Positions 24,696 through 32,674 of a DNA stretch of 32,793 nt are shown here, one piece after another. The number at the start of each line of letters is the position of its first letter. Positions within the stretch are counted from its first letter, which is position 1. Below the pieces are notes generated by a model. The model was not told the DNA's origin, made no database searches, and worked only from the letters and a program-made list of their open reading frames with translations. This DNA is from Streptosporangiales bacterium (lineage in GTDB: Bacteria > Actinomycetota > Actinomycetes > Streptosporangiales > WHSR01): the NCBI GenBank assembly GCA_009379995.1, contig WHSR01000069.1:1-32793 (forward strand), read 5' to 3'. The translations under genes were made by a program, and so were the position numbers.

Positions 24696-27600
24696 TCACC
24701 GGGGTCGGACGTCCAGGTCCGCCTCGGCGAGCAGGTCGTCCACGCGGTCCGGGTCACGCAGGGCCGCCTCGACGACGAGTCGCGCCTCCCACCGGCCGCT
24801 GGCCCAGGCCAGCCCGCGGGCCAGCCCGGTCAGGTCGCCGGCGTGCACGACCCCGTCCACGTACCGCCAGGCCACCTCCCGCCCGTCGACGACCAGCGGC
24901 GCGTGGGCGCGGTAGGTCGCTGGGCAGCCGGGCAGCACGTGCGCGGCGACCTCGGGCACCGGCCGCTGCGTGCCCTCCGCGGCGACCTCGCCGGTCACCA
25001 GCTCACTCGCCATCGCCACGTCCAGGACCTCGGCCAGCGGGTCGGCGCGGTCGTACGGGACGAGCAGCAACGAACGGTCCGAAACCAGGGGGAGCAGGTC
25101 CGGGCGGTCGACGACGACGGCGTCCTCGGCGGGCACGATAGCGGTCTCGCCGCGCACCACGGCGCGCAGCCGTTCCGGCGGGGTCACCCGGTCCGGGTCG
25201 ACCTCCGCCACCGCCGTCAGCAGCCCGTGCAACGCCGCCCGGTCCACCTCCCGCTCGGCCAGCCGCGCCAGCAGCTCGTCCGGGCCGCCGGCCTCGGCGA
25301 GCAGCGCCTCGATCGACGTCCGCACCCCCAGCGCGCCCAGCACCTCGGCGTCGAAACCGGGCGGCGCCTCGTCGTACAGCGCGCCCAGCACCGGGTCGGC
25401 GTCCCGCGCCCGCAGCTCGGTCGGCCGGCGACCGCCGAGGACCGGGTGCCGGCGCAGCCACCAGGCGGTGTACGAGGGAACCTTCGCCCGCCTCCCGTCC
25501 GGCAGCACCACCAGGGCGGGCTCCACCAGCGCCTCGCGCAGCGGCGGTTCGGCGAGCAACGGGAGGGCGCGGTCCCATCGGTCGTCGGCGACGAGGTCCA
25601 GGTCACGAACGGCGACCATCTCGGGGAGCATCGGAGGCACCGGACCGCTGGTCGAGCCGCCGGGAAGGCGGGCGAGCGCGTCGTTCGCCCACCCCGCACC
25701 GTCGTCCAGTTCCTCGTCGAGGTGGTCCTCGAGACCCGCGGGATCGAGCGCGACGTCCTGCTCGCGCAGCAGCGCGAACGTACCCGGCACGCCCACCGCC
25801 TCCAGCGCCTCGGCGCCGAAGCGTTCGATCAGCTCCGAAGCGACGGTCTCCAACGGCGCGTCGTCGGCCAGCACGTCGGCGAGCGGGCTGTTCGGCATCA
25901 GCAGCTCGCTGGCCGGATAGACGTCACCGTCCGCGCCGACCAGCGCGAGGTCGGCGAGCCAGGGTTCCTCGCCCGGCTCGATCCCGGCCGCCGCCACCAG
26001 CGCCAACACGGCGTCGGCGATCGGTGCGGGATCGTCCTCGTCGTACGAGGCCGCGACCGCCGCCCGGGTCCGCGGGTTGTCGAGGACCGCCCGGGGGCCG
26101 GCCTCCGCCGCGCCCAGCCGTTGCAGCAGCGGGTGGACGGCGTCGGGGTGGACGATCCGCAGCCCCAGCGGCTCGAGCAGCTCCGGATCCAGCCCTTCGG
26201 CGGCGAGCAACAGGCCACGCGGCCCGCGTACCAGCCGGCCGTCGGCGAGCGGCACCGGGAGCGCGCCGAACTGTTCGGGATCGGCGCCGACCAGGGCGGC
26301 GTACACCTCGCGCCACCACGCCGGTCTCCGGTCCAGTTCGGCCAGCAGGTCGACGATCCCGGCCAGGTCGAGACGGCGGACGCCGAGCGCGGTCAGCGCG
26401 GCGCTGCGGTCCGGCCACTCCGGGGGCAGCAGGCCGGCCAGCACCGGTGCCAGCACCCTGGCTAGGGCGGGTCCTCCCTCCGCCACGACGGCGTCCCGCG
26501 GCCGCTGCCTGGCCGGTGAGTCCGCCTGGTCCGCGTCGCCCGCGGTCGGGAGGAACGGCGTCTCCGGCAGCCGGGCGTTGACCGCCCGGCGCAGCTTGGC
26601 GTCCAGCTCACCCTCGGCCGCCGGACCCGGGACCAGGGTGAGCACGTCCGGGGTCGGGGCGAGGCCGCGCACCAGGTCCGCGTACGCTGTAGCGGCGCGT
26701 TCGACCAGGTCGTCGGCCAGCGGGCCGGTGGCAACGTGCCGGCGGTCCGGCGCGAGCGGGAACGAGGCGAGGAGCAGCGCGGGGAGCCCGAGCCGCTCAT
26801 CGCTCGGGGTGGGCGCGTACACCACCCGGGGCAGGCCGGGCGGCAGCGGCCGGGGCACGCCGGCCTCGTCGACGGGGACCGCCCACGTCACCGACCAGTA
26901 CGGCCGTTCCCGCTCCTCGGTCGGGCGGTCGGCGAGCAGCGCGGGGTCCAGCCGGCCGGAGGCGCCGGCCGTGCGCCAGCGGGTTGTCACGCCGCCGACA
27001 TCGACGACGGTGTCCCCGTCCCGGCGCTCCGTGTGCAGCTCCCGGACGGCGCCGTCGACGTCCACCTCGACGGCGCGCAACGCCGGCAGCGCGATCAGCA
27101 GCGGGTCCGCGACCTCGTTCAGCAGGCGACGGACGAGCCGTTCCGCGTCCTCGTCCCGGAGGGGGAGCACCACCGCGGTGTCGAAGCCCGGCGGCGGTAC
27201 GTCGTCCGTGTCGTGCGCGGGGAACGGCAGGCGCAACACCGGGACATGCCCCCGCCGTCGCTCCAGCTCGCCGCGGAGCGCGTCGACGTCGGCGGCCAGC
27301 TCGCGGGCCGCCGCGCGGGACCAGCTTACGGATCCGCTGGACGAGTGGATCCTCGGCTCGTCGCTGACCGCGACGACGGCGGCGAAGCCGACCCCGAACC
27401 GGCCGACCGCCTCCGGCTCGTCGCGTTTCGCGCTCGCCCGGAGCGTGGACGCGGCCACCACGCCGGCCGAGTCCAGCGGCTCCCCGGTGTTGGCCGCCAC
27501 CAGCGTCCGATCGCGCAGCGCGAACAGCAGCCGGCCGGGCACACCGGCCCGGCGGGCCGCGTCCGCGGCGTTCTGGGCCAGCTCGACGACCACCCGGTCG

Positions 27601-27731
27601 CGGTAACCCCCGAGCGCGAGGTCCTCCTCCGCGTTGGCGTCTTCACGGAAACGGTCGGGGGACGCTGTCCACGCGTCGAGAACGCGGCGCCGCAGCGACT
27701 CCGTCTCGAATGGGTCAGATGAACGGGACAT
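24696..27731 (-). CDS. Sacsin N-terminal-like GHKL ATPase, large protein
   Basis: The 1011-residue protein begins with an Hsp90/sacsin-type GHKL ATP-binding domain (about 30-240). The N-box is VVVELAQNAADAA (E50, N54), the G1-like box ANTGEPLD (80-87) and the G2 box GRFGVGF (110-116). The remaining 750 residues are acidic, leucine-rich helical blocks without a domain I recognise. Actinobacteria often carry one such gene beside DUF2530 and DUF3027; a chaperone-like role is suggested by family only. The ATG at 27731 lies inside a dispersed palindrome (27718-27736) and has no Shine-Dalgarno. The codon use and length are fully intact. Confidence 0.9.
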   Translation of the reverse strand: MSRSSDPFETESLRRRVLDAWTASPDRFREDANAEEDLALGGYRDRVVVELAQNAADAARRAGVPGRLLFALRDRTLVAANTGEPLDSAGVVAASTLRASAKRDEPEAVGRFGVGFAAVVAVSDEPRIHSSSGSVSWSRAAARELAADVDALRGELERRRGHVPVLRLPFPAHDTDDVPPPGFDTAVVLPLRDEDAERLVRRLLNEVADPLLIALPALRAVEVDVDGAVRELHTERRDGDTVVDVGGVTTRWRTAGASGRLDPALLADRPTEERERPYWSVTWAVPVDEAGVPRPLPPGLPRVVYAPTPSDERLGLPALLLASFPLAPDRRHVATGPLADDLVERAATAYADLVRGLAPTPDVLTLVPGPAAEGELDAKLRRAVNARLPETPFLPTAGDADQADSPARQRPRDAVVAEGGPALARVLAPVLAGLLPPEWPDRSAALTALGVRRLDLAGIVDLLAELDRRPAWWREVYAALVGADPEQFGALPVPLADGRLVRGPRGLLLAAEGLDPELLEPLGLRIVHPDAVHPLLQRLGAAEAGPRAVLDNPRTRAAVAASYDEDDPAPIADAVLALVAAAGIEPGEEPWLADLALVGADGDVYPASELLMPNSPLADVLADDAPLETVASELIERFGAEALEAVGVPGTFALLREQDVALDPAGLEDHLDEELDDGAGWANDALARLPGGSTSGPVPPMLPEMVAVRDLDLVADDRWDRALPLLAEPPLREALVEPALVVLPDGRRAKVPSYTAWWLRRHPVLGGRRPTELRARDADPVLGALYDEAPPGFDAEVLGALGVRTSIEALLAEAGGPDELLARLAEREVDRAALHGLLTAVAEVDPDRVTPPERLRAVVRGETAIVPAEDAVVVDRPDLLPLVSDRSLLLVPYDRADPLAEVLDVAMASELVTGEVAAEGTQRPVPEVAAHVLPGCPATYRAHAPLVVDGREVAWRYVDGVVHAGDLTGLARGLAWASGRWEARLVVEAALRDPDRVDDLLAEADLDVRPR

Positions 27732-27736
27732 TCATC
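27718..27736. repeat. 19-bp dispersed palindrome, copy c
   Basis: GATGAACGGGACATTCATC covers the start codon of the sacsin-like gene: on the minus strand the ATG and the next two codons lie within it. It is related to copies a, b and d. Confidence 0.7.
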
Positions 27737-27747
27737 CGATAGATCCG

Positions 27748-27766
27748 TGTGAATGGGCCACTCATT
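27748..27766. repeat. 19-bp dispersed palindrome, copy d
   Basis: TGTGAATGGGCCACTCATT, 12 bases after copy c and 13 bases past the DUF3027 stop codon. Its centre GAATGGGCCACTCAT is identical to copy b read on the minus strand. Confidence 0.7.
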
Positions 27767-27778
27767 GGGGACTCGGCA

Positions 27779-28618
27779 CTAACTGTGGCCGAAAGGCTCG
27801 GAGGAGGTGTCGTCGACCGAGCCCGGCGGGTGCTCGATCGGCTCGTACCCCAGTTCGTCGATGATCGGCGGCGGGGGCTCGTAGGGAGCGGGCGCCTCGA
27901 CGGCCTCCGAGTGCGCGCCGCACCCGTGGTCGACGGAGACCACGTTGCCGTCGTCGGGCGCCAGCTCGTTCGCGCACACACCGAACACCTGCTTCAGTGC
28001 GCCGGCGAGCGGTATGAAGAACCCGCAGGTCGAGCACTGCGCGGGCGCGGCGTTGGCGAGCGGGGTGTCCGGGCCGCTGGAGGAGTACCAGCGCTTCGCC
28101 GCCCGGTCGCGGCCGATCGGCGACAGCACGCGGGCGCGGCCGAGGCCCGGCTCCCAGATGAGGAACCGGTCGGTCTCGTCCGCGACCGCCTCGGTCTCCT
28201 CGCCTTCCACGGGCCCGGTCTGGGTGTAGCCGGGGACGAGCCGCTCGTCGTTCTCCGGGGTCGGCAGCAGGTCGCCCACTCCGAGATCGCCTGGCCGCAG
28301 CCGTTCGCTCCACGGCAACCACTCAGGGGAGAGCAGCGCGTCCGGCCCGGGCAGCAGCGCCGTCTCGTCGACCGTGACCTTCTTCGACCGCAGCGCCCGG
28401 GTGACGGTCGCCGCCCAGCGCCAGCCCCGGTACCCCGGGTCCAGGCAGTCGAAGAAGTGGGTGACGACGCGTTCCTCCTCGGCGTGCACGCCGAGGTGCT
28501 CCCCGACCTGCTCGGGCGGAACGGCCTCGGTCACCGCCGCCTTCGCCAGCTCGACGGCCTCGACACAGGCCGAGTCGGCTGCCGGGTTCTTGGTACGGGT
28601 GGGACTCACGCCGATCAT
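27779..28618 (-). CDS. DUF3027 zinc-ribbon-like protein
   Basis: The 279-residue cytosolic protein has the DUF3027 profile: a first half with EHLGVHAEEERVVTHFFDC and GYRGWRWAATVTRA, and a second half with a likely zinc site from C195, C198, C215, H231, C233 and H236 (CSTCGFFIPLAG, VFGVCANE, DHGCGAH). The acidic, proline-rich tail (PYEPPPPIIDELGYEPIE) is usual. The function is unknown; it is conserved in actinobacteria next to an MFS transporter and a cold shock gene, as here. The start ATG 28618 gives the family length; the frame is open to 28894 but there overlaps the divergent MFS gene. Confidence 0.88.
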   Translation of the reverse strand: MIGVSPTRTKNPAADSACVEAVELAKAAVTEAVPPEQVGEHLGVHAEEERVVTHFFDCLDPGYRGWRWAATVTRALRSKKVTVDETALLPGPDALLSPEWLPWSERLRPGDLGVGDLLPTPENDERLVPGYTQTGPVEGEETEAVADETDRFLIWEPGLGRARVLSPIGRDRAAKRWYSSSGPDTPLANAAPAQCSTCGFFIPLAGALKQVFGVCANELAPDDGNVVSVDHGCGAHSEAVEAPAPYEPPPPIIDELGYEPIEHPPGSVDDTSSEPFGHS

Positions 28619-28706
28619 TGTCTCGTATCTGGCCGGATAAGCGAACCGGATCGACGCGTCGGCACCGGTTGCGGCGAGCACCGGCGGTTTGCGGGAGACT
28701 GAGACC

Positions 28707-30137
28707 ATGACGGTCTCGGGCGCCTCGGCACGGGCGGCCCGCGCTGCCCGAGCGACTGGGCGTTTCTTCGCGAGGACGGGGCGGGGCGTCGCGGTCGCCG
28801 GGCGTTCCGTTGGCCGGGCCGCGCGCCGGGCGACCACCGCGTCCGGCGCTGGTCGCAGCGGCCTCGCCAACCTCATCGAGCTGAGCGCCGTCAACTCCGC
28901 GGGCGACGCCCTGGTCGCGGTGGCGTTGGCCGGGACGCTGTTCTTCGACGTACCGGTCGACGAGGCCCGCGGCCGGGTCGCGCTCTACCTTCTGGTGACC
29001 ATGGCGCCGTTCGCCGTCGTCGCTCCGTTCGTCGGCCCCGCGCTCGACCGCATGCGGTCCGGACGGCGTTACGCCATCGCCGGGACCATGGCGCTGCGCG
29101 GCGTGCTGTGCTGGGCGCTGGCCGGTGCGGTGATCCACCAGGACGTCGTGACGCTCTTCCCCGCCGCGTTCGGGGTGCTCGTGCTCAACAGGGCGTACGG
29201 GGTCTCCCGGAGCTCCACCACGCCGCGTCTGCTGCCGGCGGAGATCACCCTGGTCACGGCGAACGCCCGATGCTCGCTCGCCGGCCTCGTCGCCGCGGCG
29301 CTGGCCGCCCCGGTCGGCTTCGGCCTGGCTCAGCTCACCGGGCCCGCCTGGGTGCTGCGGATCGCGACGATCGTGTTCCTCTTCGGCGCGGTGCTCGGCG
29401 TCCGGCTGCCTCGGCACGCCGACTCGCCCGAGGTCGACCCCGCCGGGGTGGAGGCCGAGGAGGGGACGGGCGGAGCCGCCATGCAGAGCTTCCGCCGGAT
29501 GCGGGAGCTTGTCCGGAACATGGGTCCGGTCGTCGCCGAGGCGCTGCGGGCGAACATCGCCCTGCGGGTCTTCTCCGGGTTCCTGATCTTCTACCTCGCC
29601 TTCCTGCTGCGAGAGGCGCGGTTCACCGACATTCGGCCGGAGCTCGTGGTCACGATCCTGGCCGCGGCGGCGGGCATCGGCGGCTTCGTCGGCACGGGCG
29701 TGGGCGCGTGGGTGCGATCCCGGGCTCCGCAGTTCATCGTGCTGGCCACGCTCGCCCTCGCCACCGGCGTCGCGGCGGCGGCCGCGGTGCTCTTCGGGTT
29801 GGCGGGCGCGATAGCTGTCGCGTTCGTCGCCGCGCTTACCCACACGCTCGGCAAGCTCGCCCAGGACGCACTGATCCAGCGGGAGGTGCCGGAGGAGGTA
29901 CGCTCCTCGACGTTCGGCCTGACCGAGACGTTCCAGCAGGTCGCGTGGGTGGTCGGCGGTGGGGTGGGGCTCGCGGTCTCCCTCGTGCCCAGTGGCACCT
30001 TCGGGTTGGGTCTGGCAGCGGTCGGCTTGGGCGTGACGCTCGTCGTCCTCATGGTGGGGCGGGGGCGGCGCCTGCACCGGGTACGTCGTTCGATGGGCGA
30101 ACACGTCGCCTCCGGGGCGCCGCCCGCCGCCCCCTAG
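28707..30137 (+). CDS. MFS transporter
   Basis: The 476-residue membrane protein starts with a basic, alanine-rich cytosolic tail (about 1-50; ARAARAARATGRFFARTG), then about ten to twelve hydrophobic helices (first at SAGDALVAVALAGTLFF). RMRSGRRYAIAG is the loop 2-3 basic motif. A cytosolic loop of about 60 residues (HADSPEVDPAGVEAEEGTGG) splits the two bundles. The substrate is unknown. The ATG follows GGGAG at a usual distance. The stop codon TAG overlaps the stop of the convergent cold shock gene in the sequence CTAG. The neighbour order DUF3027-MFS-cold shock is a conserved actinobacterial block, by recollection. Confidence 0.88.
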   Translation: MTVSGASARAARAARATGRFFARTGRGVAVAGRSVGRAARRATTASGAGRSGLANLIELSAVNSAGDALVAVALAGTLFFDVPVDEARGRVALYLLVTMAPFAVVAPFVGPALDRMRSGRRYAIAGTMALRGVLCWALAGAVIHQDVVTLFPAAFGVLVLNRAYGVSRSSTTPRLLPAEITLVTANARCSLAGLVAAALAAPVGFGLAQLTGPAWVLRIATIVFLFGAVLGVRLPRHADSPEVDPAGVEAEEGTGGAAMQSFRRMRELVRNMGPVVAEALRANIALRVFSGFLIFYLAFLLREARFTDIRPELVVTILAAAAGIGGFVGTGVGAWVRSRAPQFIVLATLALATGVAAAAAVLFGLAGAIAVAFVAALTHTLGKLAQDALIQREVPEEVRSSTFGLTETFQQVAWVVGGGVGLAVSLVPSGTFGLGLAAVGLGVTLVVLMVGRGRRLHRVRRSMGEHVASGAPPAAP

Positions 30138-30517
30138 TGCTCGAGGTCCTTGGCGAGGGCGCGCAGCACGCTGGCCACCTGACGGGCCTCCCGTGACTCC
30201 GGGTACCTGCCTCGCCGGAAGGTGGTGGACATGTCGTCGAGCAGCTTGATGAGGTCCTCGACGATCACGATCATCTCGTCGGGCTTCTTACGTGGGCCCC
30301 GGCTCGCCGGCTGCGGCTGCTCCAGCAGCTGCAGCGACAGCGCCTGCTGGCCGCGGCGCCCCTCGGCGATGCCGAACTCCACGCGCTGACCCGACCGCAG
30401 GGCGGTTACCCCGGGCGGAAGGGCGGACTGGTGCACGAAGACGTCACCACCGTCGTCGCGCGTGAGAAACCCGAAGCCCTTGTCGGTGTCGTACCACTTC
30501 ACCTTGCCAGTAGGCAC
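30134..30517 (-). CDS. Cold shock domain protein with C-terminal extension
   Basis: The 127-residue protein has a complete cold shock domain in its first 67 residues: W8, RNP1 DKGFGFL (12-18) and RNP2 DVFVHQS (25-31), which bind single-stranded RNA or DNA and melt RNA structure. Residues 68-127 are a charged helical tail (DEMIVIVEDLIKLLDDMSTTF) absent from the 67-residue CspA type, known as a longer actinobacterial variant. It starts with GTG; GAGG lies eight bases upstream. The stop overlaps that of the convergent MFS gene. The 183 bases upstream hold no gene and must include its promoter and leader. Confidence 0.94.
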   Translation of the reverse strand: MPTGKVKWYDTDKGFGFLTRDDGGDVFVHQSALPPGVTALRSGQRVEFGIAEGRRGQQALSLQLLEQPQPASRGPRKKPDEMIVIVEDLIKLLDDMSTTFRRGRYPESREARQVASVLRALAKDLEH

Positions 30518-30700
30518 GGGGAGACCTCGTCTTCGCTCTCAGGAGGTGGGCGCCGCGGACCGAATGCTTAACAGACGGTGACCCATAAGGCTATCCGGTG
30601 GACGGGACCCGCCCAAGACTTCCCGGCGGCCCGGTAGTCAGCTCGCTGGTCATTTCGGGTTAACGAGACCTTCAACGAGTAGCTCTGGAAGAGGGGGGCC

Positions 30701-32149
30701 TCAGCGGTACGGGTCGGGGTCGGGCAGGAGTTCGTTCATCGAGCCGGACCGGAATCCGCGGGGATCGACCTCGACAGCGACGAAGCCCGTGGCCCGCACC
30801 GCATCGGTCGCCGCCCGGCAGTCGGCGACCCGGCCGACCAGCGGTCGGTCCACCTCGATCCGGGCGGCCTCGCCGAGGTCGCGGACCCGCAGGTTGGTCA
30901 CCGGGATCCCGGCCGTGGCCAGCGCCGTGCGCAGCGCGCCCTCCGCCCGCTCGACCCGGGCCAGCCGGTGCGGCGTGACCTCGATGCCGTAGGCCACCCG
31001 GCTGGACAGGCAGGCCGCCGCCGGCTTGTCCCAGGTGCGCAGCCCCCAGCGGCGGCTGGCCTCCCGGACCTGGCGCTTGGTCAGGCCGGCGTCGCGCAGC
31101 GGGGTGACGGCCCCACGCTCGGCCGCGGCGCGTATCCCCGGCCGGAACCCGGCGACCGCGTCGTCGGCGTTCGTCCCCGTTGCCGCGTAAGCGATCCCCA
31201 GCTCGTCGGCGAGCGGCGCCAGCACGTCCATCAGCTCTGCCTTGCAGAAGTAGCAGCGGTCCCCGGCGTTGGCCCGGTAACCGTCGCGGTCCATCTCGTG
31301 GGTGCGCGGGGTGAGGTGACGTACCCCGAGATCGCGGGCGAACTCCGCGGCGGCGGCCAGCTCGTGGGCGGGCAGGCTGGGCGAGACGGCGGTGGCGGCG
31401 GCAACATTGCGGGCGCCGAGCGCGCGTACGGCCGCGGCGAGCAAGAACGCCGAGTCGGCGCCGCCGGAGAAGGCCACGAGGACACCCCCCAGCGACCGCA
31501 GCCGCGCCTCCAGTTCGGCGAGCCTGGCGTCGAGAAGGTGGTCCTCGAGCCACTCGGGGAACGCTGTGAGGTCGTCCAGCACGGTATCGGCGCCGGCCGC
31601 CCGCAGCGACTCCGCATCGTACGGCCCGGTGGCGATCGCTACGAAGACGGCGCCGGCGCTTCGGGCGGCCCGGACGTCGCCGAGGTGGTCGCCGACGTAC
31701 ACGGTGGCGCCGTGCTCCCGCAGCGCTTCGCCCTTGGCCTCCGCGTACCGCCCGCCCGCGACCGCGTCCACCGGGATCCCGAGCTCGTCCAGGGCGCGGC
31801 GGGCGCTGGGCTCGTACTTGGCGGTGACCACGACGACGCGCCCGCCCTGGCCGTGCACCGCCTCGGCTGCCGCGCGGGCGCCGGGCAGGGGGCAGAGGGT
31901 CGGGATGGCGAGGTCGGGGTACAGCGCGCGGAACCGCGCGGTGGCTCCCGGAACCTGCTCGGCCGGGAACCACTCGGCGAGCTCCTCCTCGATCGGGCCG
32001 CCGATGCGGGTGGCGGCCAGCGCGCTGTCGATCGCCGTCCCGGTCTCCGCCGCCAGGCCGTCCAGGCAGGCGATGATGCCCGGCCGGGAATCGACCAGCG
32101 TCATGTCCAGATCGAAGCCGACCGTGAGGGGCGCTCCAGGGAATCGCAC
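30701..32149 (-). CDS. larE: HAD phosphatase-LarE fusion (sacrificial sulfur transferase)
   Basis: The 482-residue protein has two complete enzyme domains. Residues 8-205 are a HAD phosphatase: FDLDMTLVDSRPG (nucleophile D13, acid D15), VVVTAK (K111) and YVGDHLGD (D154). Residues 207-475 are LarE: PP-loop VAFSGGADSAFLL (225-237), GDRCYFCKAELM, GTNADD and PAAACLSSR (C380), matching Lactiplantibacillus LarE C176, which gives its sulfur to the nickel-pincer nucleotide precursor. LarE normally acts with LarB and LarC, and neither is in the window. The joined frame has no stop between the domains, with linker FPEWLEDHLLDARLAELEA. The GTG is seven bases after TAGAGT and has no Shine-Dalgarno. The HAD substrate is unknown; dephosphorylation of a LarE nucleotide product is inference. 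Confidence 0.9.
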   Translation of the reverse strand: MRFPGAPLTVGFDLDMTLVDSRPGIIACLDGLAAETGTAIDSALAATRIGGPIEEELAEWFPAEQVPGATARFRALYPDLAIPTLCPLPGARAAAEAVHGQGGRVVVVTAKYEPSARRALDELGIPVDAVAGGRYAEAKGEALREHGATVYVGDHLGDVRAARSAGAVFVAIATGPYDAESLRAAGADTVLDDLTAFPEWLEDHLLDARLAELEARLRSLGGVLVAFSGGADSAFLLAAAVRALGARNVAAATAVSPSLPAHELAAAAEFARDLGVRHLTPRTHEMDRDGYRANAGDRCYFCKAELMDVLAPLADELGIAYAATGTNADDAVAGFRPGIRAAAERGAVTPLRDAGLTKRQVREASRRWGLRTWDKPAAACLSSRVAYGIEVTPHRLARVERAEGALRTALATAGIPVTNLRVRDLGEAARIEVDRPLVGRVADCRAATDAVRATGFVAVEVDPRGFRSGSMNELLPDPDPYR

Positions 32150-32156
32150 GCCTTCG

Positions 32157-32162
32157 ACTCTA
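32157..32162 (-). promoter_or_regulatory. -10 box of the HAD-larE gene
   Basis: TAGAGT (minus strand) is followed by seven bases and the GTG start, with no Shine-Dalgarno. It is part of the leaderless-type starts in this window and lies 22 bases inside the long hairpin element's edge at 32185. Confidence 0.45.
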
Positions 32163-32184
32163 AGCAACGCGCTTCGACCACCCC

Positions 32185-32249
32185 CGCCGAGATCTATGTT
32201 GTGGGGGCGACGAATCGGACAAAACGGCCCCACAACATAGATCTCGGCG
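32185..32249. repeat. Long hairpin element, copy 2 (22-bp perfect arms)
   Basis: The arms 32185-32206 and 32228-32249 are perfect reverse complements sharing CGAGATCTATGTTGTGGGG with copy 1 at 20201-20281. The loop is also 21 bases; its CGGACAAAACG core matches copy 1 only when one copy is reversed, so the two insertions have opposite orientation. It lies between the divergent HAD-larE and permease genes. Confidence 0.85.
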
Positions 32250-32323
32250 AGAGATCGGCCGGCGCGGAAAGGGAACACTCGGGGGAGAGCCCCGAGAACG
32301 GACGAGCCGAGGAGGTGAGGCGG

Positions 32324-32674
32324 ATGGACATCCTGCGCACCAAGACGGTCGAGCAATCGATACGGGACACCGAGGAGCCGAGGTTTCGGCTCCGGCGGGC
32401 GCTTGGCGCCCCCGATCTGGTCGGTGTGGGCATCGGGGCGATCATCGGCACCGGGATCTTCGTGCTGACGGGGGTGGCGGCGGCCACCTCCTCCGGGCCG
32501 GCCATCGCCGTCTCCTTCGTGGTCGCCGGGATCGCCGCCGCGCTGGCGGCGCTGTGCTACGCCGAGTTCGCCAGCATGCTGCCGGTGGCCGGCAGCGCCT
32601 ACACCTTCTCCTATGCCTCGCTGGGCGAGTTTCTGGCCTGGATCATCGGCTGGGATCTAGTGTCCTGCGCCTGA
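32324..32674 (+). pseudogene. APC-family amino acid permease, truncated by IS insertion
   Basis: The first 112 codons are a normal N-terminus of an APC-superfamily amino acid permease: a charged start, FRLRRALGAPDLVGVGIGAI, then IGTGIFVLTGVAAAT (helix 1 with the substrate-binding GTG motif), helix 2 and the PVAGSAYTFSYASLGEFLAW segment. Full proteins have about 480-500 residues and twelve helices; here the frame reads GWDL then VSCA and stops at 32674 because an insertion sequence starts at 32660. The remaining permease, if kept, lies past the window. AGGAGGTGA before the ATG shows it was well expressed. The promoter lies beyond or around the hairpin repeat. Confidence 0.85.
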
